In this document: positions 44,854 to 58,200 of the stretch, piece by piece | Layout of the letters: each line of letters starts with the position of its first letter | Numbering within the stretch: the first letter of the stretch is position 1 | NCBI GenBank assembly: GCA_964019135.1 | Contig: OZ025256.1 | Coordinates: forward strand, 37,482,035-37,546,034 | DNA length: 64,000 bases | Direction: 5' to 3' | DNA from: Arenicola marina | Taxonomy: Eukaryota > Annelida > Polychaeta > Arenicolidae | Position numbers and translations under genes: made by a program | The notes under the pieces: generated by a model | What the model was told of the DNA's origin: nothing | What the model saw: the letters and a program-made list of their open reading frames with translations, nothing else | The model's database searches: none

Positions 44854-46995
44854 CACCCCTTACCCCACGCCAGTGTCGCTCGGACACCCCACACCCCCCG
44901 CCACTGTCGCTCTGACACCCCACATCCCCGGCCAGAGTGTCGCGCTCTGACACCCCACACCCTCCGCCAGTGTCACTCTGACACCCCGCACCCCCGGCCA
45001 GTGTCGCTCTGACACCCCACACTCCCGGCCAGTGACGCTCTGACACCCCACACCCCCGGCCAGTGACGCTCTGACACCCCACACCCCCGGCCAGTGACGC
45101 TCTGACACCCCTGACCCCCGGCCAGTGTCGCTCTGACACCCCTCACCCCCCGCCACTGTCGCTCTGACACCCCACACCCCCGGCCAGTGACGCTCTGACG
45201 CCCCTCACCTCCGGCCAGTGTCGCTCTGACACCCTCACCCCCGGCCAGTGACGCTCTGACACCCCTCACCCCCCGCCACTGTGGCTCTGACACCCCACAT
45301 CCCCGGTCAGAGTGTCGCGCTCTGACACCCCACACCCTCCGCCAGTGGCGCTCTGACACCCCACACCCCGGGCCAGTGTCGCTCTGACACCCCACACCCC
45401 CGGCCAGTGTCGCTCTGACACTCCACACCCCCGGCCAGTGTCGCTCTGACACCCCTCACCCCCCGCCAGTGTCGCTCTGACACCCCACACCCCCAGCCAG
45501 TGCCGCTCTGACACCCCTCACCCCGTGCCAGTGTCGCTCTGACACCCTCACCCCCGGCCAGTGACGCTCTGACACCCCTCACCCCCCGCCACTGTCGCTC
45601 TGACACCCCTCACCCCCGGCCAGTGTCGCTCTGACATCCCTCACCCCCGGCCAGTGTCGCTCTGACACCCCACACCCCCGGCCAGTGACGCTCTGACACC
45701 CCTCACCCCCGGCCAGAGTGTCTAGGTCTGACACCCCACACCCCCCGCCAGTGTCGCTCTGACACCCCACACCCCCGGCCAGTGTCCCTCTGACACCCCA
45801 CACCCCCGGCCAGTGACGCTCTGACATCCATCACCCCCGGCCAGTGTCGCTCTGACACCCCACACCCCCGGCCAGTGACGCTCTGACACCCCTCACCCCC
45901 GGCCAGAGTGTCTAGGTCTGACACCCCACACCCCCCGCCAGTGTCGCTCTGACACCCCACACCCCCGGCCAGTGACGTTCTGACACCCCACACTCCCGGC
46001 CAGTGACGCTCTGACACCCCACACCCCCGGCCAGTGACGCTCTGACACCCCTCACCCCCGGCCAGTGTCGCTCTGACACCCCTCACCCCCCGCCAGTGTC
46101 GCTCTGACACCCCACACCCCCGGCCAGTGTCGCTCTGACACCCCACACCCCCGGCCAGTGTCGCTCTGACACCCCTCACCCCCCGCCAGTGTCGCTCTGA
46201 CACCCCACACCCCCGTCCAGTGCCGCTCTGACACCCCTCACCCCCGGCCAGTGTCGCTCTGACACCCTCACCCCCGGCCAGTGACGCTCTGACACCCCTC
46301 ACCCCCCGCCACTGTCGCTCTGACACCCCACACCCCCGGCCAGTGTCCCTCTGACACCCCACACCCTCGGCCAGTGACGCTCTGACACCCTGCACCCCCC
46401 GCCAGTGGCGCTCTGACACCCCGCACCCCCGGCCAGAGTGTCTAGGTCTGACACCCCGCACCCCCGGCCAGAGTGTCTAGGTCTGACACCCCTCACCCCC
46501 CGCCAGTGTCGCTCTGACACCCCTCACCCCCCGCCAGTGTCGCTCTGACACCCCACACCCCCGGCCAGTGACGCTCTGACACCCCTCACCCCCGCCAGTG
46601 TCGCTCTGACACCCTGCACCCCCCGCCAGTGGCGCTCTGACACCCCGCACCCCCGGCCAGAGTGTCTAGGTCTGACACCCCACACCCCCGGCCAGTGACG
46701 CTCTGACATCCCTCACCCCCGGCCAGTGACGCTCTGACACCCCTCACCCCCGGCCAGAGTGTCTAGGTCTGACACCCCACACCCCCGGCCAGTGACGCTC
46801 TGACACCCCTCACCCCCCGCCAGTGTCGCTCTGACACCCCACACCCCCGGCATGTGACGCTCTGACACCCCTCACCCCCCGCCAGTGTCGCTCTGACACC
46901 CCACAGCCCCGGCCAGTGTCGCTCTGACACCCCGCACCCCCGGCCAGTGTCGCTCTGACACCCCGCACCTCCCGCCTCCCGCCAGTGCTCTGACA
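44837..46995 (+). repeat. 31-bp minisatellite seeded on the PRDM stop codon, about 69 units
   Basis: The unit AGTGTCGCTCTGACACCCCA plus CACCCCCGGCC begins in the coding exon, where AGTGTCGAGCTCTGA encodes the final S-V-E-L-stop, and continues as a 2.1-kb 3'UTR array. Longer units with AGAGTGTCGCGCTCTGA or AGAGTGTCTAGGTCTGA recur in it. Confidence 0.92.
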
Positions 46996-47125
46996 GTGGG
47001 GCTCTGACCGCGTTCCAACGGTCATATTATATATAACCTGAACATTAGCTGTTAAATTGTTATTTATTTATGTTAAACAAAGTGGTAAAGCGATTCTACC
47101 GTTCCAAAGATGTATTCTGTTATTG

Positions 47126-47131
47126 ATTAAA
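47126..47131 (+). promoter_or_regulatory. Candidate polyadenylation signal ATTAAA for PRDM
   Basis: ATTAAA followed by a TG/T-containing stretch lies in the first unique sequence after the 31-bp array. If used, the PRDM 3'UTR would be about 2.3 kb and nearly all repeat. Confidence 0.4.
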
Positions 47132-49273
47132 TGCCTGTTGCATCTAAAGATCACGCACTTATTGGTGTTTTGGGCGATCACTTGACTTGCTAAACCGCGC
47201 TCACATCTCACATTCCCAGCTTAGTATGTTTCCCAACTATTTCCGCGAAGCAGATTGTTGTCTGTGCCCTTGAGGGGTGTAGCCGTGTCGCATGGCAAAT
47301 TTAAAGAAGAGGTCCATGTCGCGTGTCGCTAAGTCTTTTGTCGCATGTCGATTTAAGGCAGCCCAATGTCGTGTTGTCGATTTTTACAATCGGCGTGCCG
47401 CCGTCTCGAAAAAGGCCATCTGGGGCCCTCTTAATTTCTAGTTCTCAGAGAAAAGACTGGATAACACTTGAAGGGCAATGCCGGGCCCATATCATTTACA
47501 TTTCCAGTTAAACTATAGGGAATTAACTCAACATTACACAGAATATATATTTTTTAAATCCTACATTAGTGAAGTTTCAAGCACTTGCACAACCACCCAA
47601 CTTGCCATGGGCACCCGCCTTAGTGCACTGATGATGACGCCACTGGCGATGAAGTGACCAGTAGGTTTAGACGACTACTACCACTGGAAGCTATAATAAT
47701 TTCTGGTGAGTCGAAGAAGTTGAAGTAAACACGGAATTTACACCAACTGCTGATTTAATCTGGGACTAGTTTGAACCTGTAGGGGTCGGACGATGGCTCC
47801 CAGCCAAGCCCGCTTCTCTAGGGGCACACCGGTAGCTATGTTAAAATCCTTCGACGTTAGTAGGGAATCGACTGTAGCTATTATCATAATGTGTGCGCGT
47901 TCAATCATAGTGTTTATGTATTCTATATACTTTGTTCTATCTTCTGACATCAAGAAAGTGTGTCAACACTTAGTTGTTAGTGAAATATATTCGCGAATAT
48001 ATGTTTGAGCAAAAGTCTAGTGACGTCAACGCCTTGCGTGTGATTGGATAACTTTGGTCACGTGTTCAAAACATGTCGACACCCGCTTGATGGGCAAAAA
48101 TGTGTATTTTATACCGTTGATGTGCGATTTTCTCGATAATGCTTTCTTTTTAAACAGAACAATTAACGGCACATAGATTTTATACCAACAGAGTTTTATT
48201 TTTGTATCACATTGCAGCCCCCCGTATTTTCTTTTAAAAAGGACTAGTTTTATTGAACAAGGCGCAACAATAGTAGATCTTACCTTTTTGCCAAAATATT
48301 GGCCGTTGTACTTATACAATTTGCAGTTCTCTAAATAAGGACAATATATAACTTTGTAAATCGAAGTCTCTAAACGGACATTTGTAACACTATTTTGTCC
48401 TTTTCATCTTTCTCATCGATAACGCATACAAATTGGGACCGTTCTTAAGTGTTCAATCGGCAACACTTGCTCATGGGACCCACAAATCAGTCTTAGAACA
48501 ACTAAATTGTTCCTTCATCACTGTATTTGTAGGTTCAAGTGTAGACAATGACATATTTCAAGCAAAATGTGTACATTTGAATGTGAACTAGCCTAATATA
48601 AGTACGAAGCCTTTAATCACTAAAACAAAGCTATATACTTCATGTAAATGTACACATGCAACACTGGAACTTTGGCGAATTCAGACTAAGGCACATGTAG
48701 ACTGAATACATATCAACCAAAAAGAAGCGATCTCCAGAAATACTTTACGCGATCAGGAATGATCGGAAGTTCATTAAAAGCCTGAGTGTGTTACATCGTT
48801 GCGCATATGGAAGAGCAGTTCACTTACGACACCCCGATTGCTTGCGACCTTTAATATTTTTGTTATATCAAACCCAAGCGAAACACCTTAATTAAAAATT
48901 GAATAACTTTCTATGGACATGTCTTACATTGATACATTCCTAAATTGGGCATTTAATAAAACATTCTGGAGAAAAAAAATCCAGAAATGTTGCACAGTAA
49001 CGCCGGTGCCGGGTACAGCAAGCGCCCTCCCTAGTCTACCATGCAACTCCGATACATTTCGTAAACCGTCCATGATACCATCTCAAGCACAGCGTTCAAC
49101 GCCAACTGATCCAATAAAATGTATCTTCTATTTGTTTCCACAAATAATTTCTTCTTTTGCCAAAAATATCCGTTAATATACATAACTATACTACATAAGG
49201 CTGGTCGAGAGATCCAGGCCTTCAGGATGTTCCGGAGATCGCTAGGCTGGTTCTGTGGTCCCGGGCGCAGTCA
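47132..49273. other. Convergent intergenic region, no gene recognised
   Basis: AT-rich DNA lies between the 3' ends of the PRDM (+) and SDR (-) genes. Plus-strand TTTAAT at about 48842 and 48954 would read ATTAAA on the minus strand and might serve the SDR transcript. Confidence 0.4.
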
Positions 49274-52200
49274 CTACTCCTTCTTGGTCTGCCTGCCCAC
49301 AAACTCGTCCATGGTGCTGTTGATGCCCAGCGCATTGCTGACGTACAGCGAGGCCTTGATCGGCAACAGGCTGCAGGAAACAACGTCAGGCCATTATACA
49401 CGAGACTCTGCCAGGTCTAACGTGAGGTGATTGCATCAAGCAAACATTCCAATATGAATACTTTTATTTCGATGAGCACGGACACGAATACATTTTTCTA
49501 AGATGTATTTAAATACAAATATTTCCACAAGTGTATTCACGAATGCATTGATATGGGTCTGGAAGGGGTGGTTAATGGCGACACTGACAAGGTCATATAA
49601 AAAAATAAGACATTCGACATTGACCCTCAAATTCCCACACCGAGGATCAAGCGACATCGACACTGATATTGGCAAAAAAAATGACACTGAACGTCGTGAG
49701 AATTTTGAAAAATCGACACTGGACACTATTTTTCTTATTGAAACCTTGCGATGTTTCCTTGACAAAGAAACATATTTGGTATATTGCGTTTTGATCTTCT
49801 ACGTTATTTGTTCTAATATCAGGCTGTCCAGCACACCCTCATGAAAAAGTAGGACAAAAGTAGGAATGGAAATACAGAAAAAGTAGGACAAAAGTAGGAA
49901 AATAGAAGCAAAACGTATGACTCAAATAGCATATGTAGCAACATTATTCCAGATAAACAAATAACAAAAATTATATTACTTAGAACATGCTTTTTTAGAA
50001 CATTTGTTATATGCTGCTCAGCTGTACCTGTATTTTCATTATTAGAACTTGACGGACACTAGTGTTGATTTAAAGATATATCAGGACGCAAAAACAAAAT
50101 ACCTCTGACTTTTGCAATAATAGACGCGACATCCACACTTTACAGCAATTCACGACACTTTGAAATTGCGCCTGGTGAAGCAAATACTAAAAAGTAGGAA
50201 AATGTAGGTATTTTGAAGAAAAAGTAGGATCACTGGACAGCCTGTAATATAGCTATTCTAGCTTTGTTAATTCAATCAAATCTTCGGACAAATGCCGCAG
50301 ACTGCGTGACAAACCCTCATTAACACCTTAAGCACCGCACCGAGTGAGAGTTCAAGGTCACGGACATTCACTAACTTTACCAACCTCGCTAGTGCTTTCT
50401 ACGGTTGTATAATAGCGGGTGTCGCCATGGCAACGACGCAAGCAGGCCATGAGCAAGAACTGTTACAGAGAAGGGTCAAGGAAACGATGGAGCCATATTT
50501 CCCGGCTTGGACATAGCGTCTTTATCCTTCACACAGTAGCGCACGAGGACGCTGGCTAGATAGGGAGGGCTCAGCCGAGCCGACTGCTGTAGCAGTGGTA
50601 AAGTAGGTTGGTTAGTTATCCAGGACGCTTTAACCACTTTTGATCATATTGTGTCAATGGGAGAAGAAAGGGAGAGTGGAGCCATGTCCCCGGGGGTAAC
50701 CCCCGAACCATATATCCACGTGCCGTTAGGCTCTCAGGTGGCCAGAGCACTCGATGCGAGCGCTTCCAGCCTAAAGAGCTATCGCGCCGGCCCCAGGAGT
50801 AAAGTAGGATATCATATCATGAAACAATGACTGACTGCTTGAGGACGGCGAAGATATAGACGAGGCGCGGGAGGTAGAGGGCTTGTTGGTTGGTCAGCAC
50901 CGCCTCCAGGATCTTGTCCACCGCGTAATCCTGGTCCAGCAGTGCCATCAACTTCGGGTACCTGCAAAGTAGTGGGAAAACATGGATTCTAATCTAGCCT
51001 CTTTCATTTAATAGTTATTCAATTCATTCAATAGTTTGGTGACATTGTCCATACTTTTTTGTTCATGTATGGCGCATGAAAAAAAAAAAAAAATGTGTTT
51101 AAATCTGGGGTAGTACAATACTGGTTGTGATATCTTCCTCAAACATCACGGTCCACATATGATATATTTACAAGAAGATGTTATGCAACTGATACGTACT
51201 CGTGTGTCAGATTCGTCCGTTAACTGCATGCAAAAGATTTACATTTGAGTCAAAATACGAAAAGTAGGCAAGTCGGGTCAGAGTACTTTGACTCGACGCC
51301 GTCAAACATACCAGTGTTGATATAGAAGGGACAGACTTACTTTGACTCGACGCCGTCAAACATACCAGTGTTGATATAGAAGGGACAGTACTTACTTTGA
51401 CTCGACGCCGTCAGACATACCAGTGTTGACATAGAAGGGACAGTACTTACTTTGACTGGACGCCGTCAAAAACATACCAGTGTTGATATAGAAGGGACAG
51501 AGTACTTACTTTGACTGGACGCCGTCAGACATACCAGTGTTGATATAGAAGGGACAGAGTACTTACTTTGACTCGACGCCGTCAGACATACCAGTGTTGA
51601 TATAGACGGGACAGAGTACTTACTTTGACTCGACGCCGTCAAACATACCAGTGTTGATATAGAAGGGACAGAGTACTTACTTTGACTCGACGCCGTCAAA
51701 CATACCAGTGTTGATATATAAGGGACAGTACTTACTTTGACTGGACGCCGTCAAACATACCAGTGTTGATATAGAAGGGACAGAGTACTTACTTTGACTG
51801 GACGCCGTCAAACATACCAGTGTTGATATAGAAGGGACAGAGTACTTACTTTGACTGGACGCCGTCAAACATACCAGTGTTGATATAGAAGGGACAGAGT
51901 ACTTTGCCTGGTCGCCGTCAAACATACCGGTGTTGATAAAGAAGAGACAGATTACTTACTTTGACTGGACGCCGTCAAACATACCAGTGTTGATACAGAA
52001 GGGACAGTACTTACTTTGACTGGACGCCGTCAAACATACCAGTGTTGATATAGAAGGGACAGAGTACTTACTTTGACTGGACGCCGTCAAACATACCAGT
52101 GTTGATATAGAAGGGACAGAGTACTTGCTTTGACTGAACGCCGTCAGACATACCAGTGTTCATATAGAAGGGACAGAGTACTTACTTTGACTGGACGCCG

Positions 52201-55200
52201 TCAAACATACCAGTGTTGATATAGACGGGACAGAGTACTTACTTTGACTGGACGCCGTCAAACATACCAGTGTTGATATAGAAGGGACAGAGTACTTTCT
52301 TTGACTGGACGCCGTCAAACATACCAGTGTTGATATAGAAGGGACAGAGTACTTACTTTGACTGGACGCCGTCAAACATACCAGTGTTGATATAGAAGGG
52401 ACCGAGTACTTTGACTGGACGCCGTCAAACATACCAGTGTTGATAAAGAAGGGACAGATTACTTACTTTGACTGGACGCCGTCAAACATACCAGTGTTGA
52501 TATAGAAGGGACAGAGTACTTACTTTGACTGGACGCCGTCAAACATACCAGTGTTCATATAGAAGGGACAGAGTACTTACTTTGACTGGACGCCGTCAAA
52601 CATACCAGTGTTGATATAGAAAGGACAGAGTACTTTGACTCGACGCCGTCAAACATAGCAGTGTTGATATAGAAGGGACAGAGTATTTACTTTGACTTGA
52701 CGCCGTCAAACATACCAGTGTTGATATAGAAAGGACAGAGTACTTTGACTCGACGCCGTCAAACATAGCAGTGTTGATATAGAAGGGACAGAGTATTTAC
52801 TTTGACTCGACGCCGTCAAACATACCAGTGTTGATATAGAAAGGACAGAGTACTTTGACTGGACGCCGTCAAACATACCAGTGTTCATATAGAAGAGACA
52901 GAGTACTTACTTTGACTGAACGCCGTCAAACATACCAGTGTTGATATAGAAGGGACAGAGTACTTACTTTGACTGGACGCCGTCAAACATACCAGTGTTG
53001 ATATAGACGGGACAGAGTACTTACTTTGACTGGACGCCGTCAAACATACCAGTGTTGATATAGAAGGGACAGAGTACTTACTTTGACTGGACGCCGTCAA
53101 ACATACCAGTGTTGATATAGACGGGACAGAGTACTTACTTTGACTGGACGCCGTCAAACATACCAGTGTTCATATAGAAGGGACAGAGTACTTACTTTGA
53201 CTGGACGCCGTCAAACATACCAGTGTTGATATAGAAAGGACAGAGTACTTTGACTCGACGCCGTCAAACATAGCAGTGTTGATATAGAATGGACAGAGTA
53301 CTTACTTTGACTTGACGCCGTCAAACATAGCAGTGTTGATATAGAAGGGACAGAGTACTTACTTTGACTTGACGCCGTCAAACATACCAGTGTTGATATA
53401 GAATGGACAGACGACGGTGGTGTGGACCTTGTCTTTACCCAGACAGCTTAGTTCGTTCCGTAGCGACTCATCAAAGCCGACGGCCGCGTGTTTACTGGCG
53501 CAGTAGTCACACAGACCTGGAACAGAAACACGCTCCAATAGTACTGTCATCACAAAAATTATTCAGATTTAGGCGAGCCACAAACTGGCGAAATAAGCAA
53601 GCCATTGTTTATTAACTACGGTAAATTAATCTTTCGACATGCATACAATTTGGGGTTTGATACACACTTAGGAACTGATACATGAGTTATATCATATTGA
53701 GACGCATACACGTGTACGTTCTGGTAAAATGAAAGTAATATGTTACAGGAGTATGTGCAGACATACTTAGAGATGTAGATATCATATTCATGTAAAATAT
53801 AGCATAACAGACAAGCGTCTGACACTGACCATTGACTCCACTGAGTCCAGCAGCGCTCGCTATCGTTACAATGTGTCCCTTGTTCTTCTTCATCATGGCC
53901 GGCAGGAAGGACTTCACCGTCTGTACAACCATAAGCAACAGTCATAGACCTAACTTCACCAAACTTATGTTCCTTACCTTACTTACGTTTCTTATCTTAC
54001 GTAAGATTATAACAAATGCACTGGCATGAAGCTGTATTACACTGATTTACCATAAAATAACAAATATAGTTTGATACAAATACTACCGGTATGTATACAT
54101 TCCGTTAAAACAGTGGGTCATTTACACTGATACCATAGTGCTGATTTTATTTGATTTGAGCTTAACGGCACTGGCATATCGTGCCTTACTGGTGCAGTTC
54201 AGTTTAAATAACTCAAGAGTCGGTGTTAAATCCCTGAAGATACTGGTAGCCAATGATCAATTGACTTATAAAACACTGAAAACATCAACTACCTGTCAGT
54301 AATATGTTTAAAACCATGAACGTGAACAACAGTAAAACAATGAAGTGAATAGGTTGTCAGACTATAAAACCATGAATGTTCGTATCGATTTAAATCGCTT
54401 TAAAACCAGTCTTTCGCAATTAATATGTACCAACTGTGAAATACTTACACATTACCTTAGTCAGCATGGTCAGTGCTACTTTTACAAGTGTGCAAGGTTA
54501 AACTATTGAAGGTTTAGAATTGAATATATATTTCCAGCATTAGAAATTTAACCCACATGTAATCAGTAATTATATTATGTACTCTTACCCAGAAATGAGC
54601 ATTGGCATTGACTTGCATGGTTTTCTCTACAAGATGGTCAGGGCACTGCATGAATTTTCTGCCAGTAACTATTCCAGCATTGTTCACAAGGATGTCTACA
54701 TCACCAGCCTCAGATTTTGTCTGAAAAATAATAATGTATTTTCTGGACAAACAATTTTATTATAAATAAAATTATAAAATTATTATAAAAAGTATAATGA
54801 CACAAAATGAATGTCATGAGTGTTTACCATGAAATATCCCATCCTATGTTATAGTCACCATACCTTTTCAGCTGCCTTGTAAATTTCTTCTCTGGAGCTC
54901 AAGTCAACTGTGTATGTGAAAGCCTCAGCTCCCAGTTCCCGCACATGTTCAGCTGTTGTTTCATTCCCCTGACTATTTATATCCCACAGTACCAGTCGGC
55001 ATCCAAGTTTAGCAAAACGTAGAGACATCAATCGCCCCAAACCACTACCTGTAAAATGAATTGAACAGATCTACTTAACAGTATTTCAAACGAAAACTCA
55101 CATAAACCATATCATGCAATACCAGAAATAGGTAAACCAAGAGGGGTCACTCTTGAATACATTCAAAGATACTGTTAATAAGCAATTTATATGTGGGATT

Positions 55201-58200
55201 AAATACACTATTTTAATTTAATGTATCTAGTAATTACTGCAAGTGATATCCACCAAAATATATCATTTAAAATAAGTAACATTTTTACTATGGTTGAATA
55301 TGTCATGTATTCTGTCAGCAGGTGCTCTGATCTATGCATCAGTTTAAAATTAGGTTTTGGCCTAAGGGGATGGAGACAGAAAGGAGGGTGGGTGATGGGT
55401 GTTCACAGATGTTGTGACCCCACCCCTCTGCCATCTATTCAGTTTCCTTCAATATTTACTTAATTTATTCATGTGCAGTTGTCCCAATTATATAAAATAC
55501 TAGCAGCCCTGCTCGCTCCATTTGCAGGACGTCTAGTGCTGTTTTCGCATGTAGTCTGCTTAACGCGGGTGTCCAACCTAATTTAATCGCGATCGGCACC
55601 GAAAGTTTACATCTTAAAGTTAAATTGGCGAGTGTTAACGCTTCGTTTCCGCCGACTGGTAAGGAGAAAAAAATTAAGGCAACCCGCCCCCAGCAATGTC
55701 AAGCAGAGCGCCATTTTGCCGGGAGCAGTGACGCGTATTGTGACTATTCATGTGGCACCGCCTTATGTTATCACTCGCGGGGAGAGAGATCAGGGCCGCG
55801 ATTTACAGATGAACAGCGGCAGTTCCAAGCCGCACAGGAGAACATGATCTTAGTGTTTAATGGAAATGTACCATTCAAACAAACTGATATACGTCTTGCG
55901 ACGATAGACTCCACAACAATGCCATGATTGGAGCAGCTCTTTATATTAGCGATGATCACACAATAGGCGCAATTTCCGGTTTGAATAAACTAGAGTATCG
56001 CCTCCTGAATGGTCAATCGCGGACATACCTCCAAAAAGGGCTGCCGCCTGGGCAGGCGGCGAAATCGTGCCCGGCGGTCACTTCTAAATTGTATTGTGAA
56101 CTAGAGACAGGACGAAAAATTCTGTAATTTGGAGGATAGACAATTGGGTATTATATGAATCGGTAAAGCAGCGTTAGAGGCCAGGCTGGCGGTTCACTTT
56201 AACTGTAAATTCGGATACTGCATTAATCAATGCCTATCACTGTCTCTGCATGTAGTCCACTGAACTGTAAAGTTGGATATTGTGGTATCTGATGTCTTGC
56301 AGTGTTTTTGCATGAAGTCTGCTTAACTGTAAAGTTGGATACTGTGTTAACTGGTATCTAGCGCTGTTTCTGTATGTAGTCCCCTGAACTGCACAGTTTG
56401 ATACTGTGGTAACCGATGCCTAGCACTGTTTCCGAATGTAGTCCACTTGACTGTAAAGTTGGATACTGCAGTACCTGATGTCTAGCGTAGTTTCTGCATG
56501 TAGTCCGCGTAACTGTAAAGTTGGATACCATGTTAACTGATGTATAGCACAGTTTTCTCATGTAGTCAGCTTAACTGTAAAGTTAGACACTGTGGTAACT
56601 GATGTCAAACGCTGTTTCAGCATATGGTCAGCTAAACTGTATAGTTAGATACTGTGGTAACTGGTGTCTAGTGGGTGTGCAATGTTGTTGCTTTGATGAC
56701 GGTTAAAGCATGGCTACCAGTTTGCCTACAGACTTGCTGTAGATATCTGACATGGTGTTGAATATGGCAATAAGGCATTGGGACTAATGTTATTAGTATT
56801 GGCACCCAGCCAGATAGTGGCAGTCAACAGTTTGGTGCCTGCGGAAAAAGCGATAAGAATCCAGCTATATTGTTGACACATCCAAGGTGGCTGCTGGTGC
56901 ATGCAGCCAGTGCATAGGTGGGACAGACAGACAGACAGCTTCATTTTATTAGTATAGATATAACATTTAGACCACCTCTATTCTAGTGCTATAATGATAC
57001 TGATAGATACAGACGGGTTTTTACACAAGGAGACCATGACAATATACACTATCCTGCTTACCACACCCAGTAACTTAACCTGGATTTTCAGATGCTACAG
57101 TGTGGGCTCGCGCTAGGATATTTTTTTCATTAGCCAATTTGGCTAATTCCGTGGAAAAACATTAGCCAAAATTAGCCAAATATATTGGTTATAAACTGGT
57201 TATGTGTTTGTAGTTGAAATTTTATCTTCGCCATTTTGGCGAGTGTCCAGGAAGTTTTTCTCGCCAAATCCCGAATTTTCTCGCCAAATGGCTATTGGCG
57301 AATGCTAACGCGAGCCCAGACAGTCTAGATTGTTGAAAGCACAGATCTGCGGCGCCTGTGTTGGAAGCCATCTGTGATATCTCGGCCCAGGCCCGGTGGA
57401 TGAAAGACACCAAGCCCCTCGGGCCAAATGGGAATTCCCTTTGGCCTAACGTGTAAGGTGTTCGCTCGGGATGCGGAAGGTCGCCGGTTCGAAACCCGCC
57501 TGGGTAGAAAGTTCTAGCTAGGCTGGTAGAACTTTCGGCGTCCATTCGAGCCTGGGGCCAGAAATACTACATTTGGTGCCGTGACCAGGATGAACCTGGG
57601 TTGTCGGAGCCACCCGGAGCCACATGATAAGGCCAGTGTCCGGTTTGACGGCGTGGCGCATGGTAGCGGTTACTGCGAGGTAGCAGTCCACTGGGGAAAG
57701 GGTGGAGTATGATATCTCGGCCCAGGCCCGGTGGATAAAAGACACCAAGCGCCTCGGGCCAAATGGGAATTTCCTATTGGCTTAACGTGTAAGGTGTTCG
57801 CTCAGGATGCTGAAGGTCGCCGGTTCGAAACCTGCCTGGGTAGAAAGTTCTAGCCAGGCGGGTAGAACTTTCGGCATCCATTCGGGCCTGGGACCAGAAA
57901 TACTACACATCCATTAAAAGGCATTATCCAACTAGGATATCTAGACAAAAAATTCAGTCTATGGATGTCTATCACCTTGCTAATAGGCCTAGAGGGGGCC
58001 TAAAAACAAGACGTTATTGTCATAAGACAGAGACAGCATCTTATGATACTTCATTCCAACTTTGCGGCCCTTGTCATCATACACTTATTGGGCTTACCTG
58101 CCCCAGTGACAAGCACTGTCTGCCCAGTTACGTTTTTCTTTCGCAACAGCGCAGCTGGAATGAAGGCGAAAATGATGCCCTCCAAGACATAAAACAACAT

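Noticed and set aside
57441-57510. Functional tRNA gene
   Set aside because: Box A and box B are well spaced, but no acceptor stem or proper anticodon arm forms, and the segment is duplicated as part of both LTRs of the 535-bp element.
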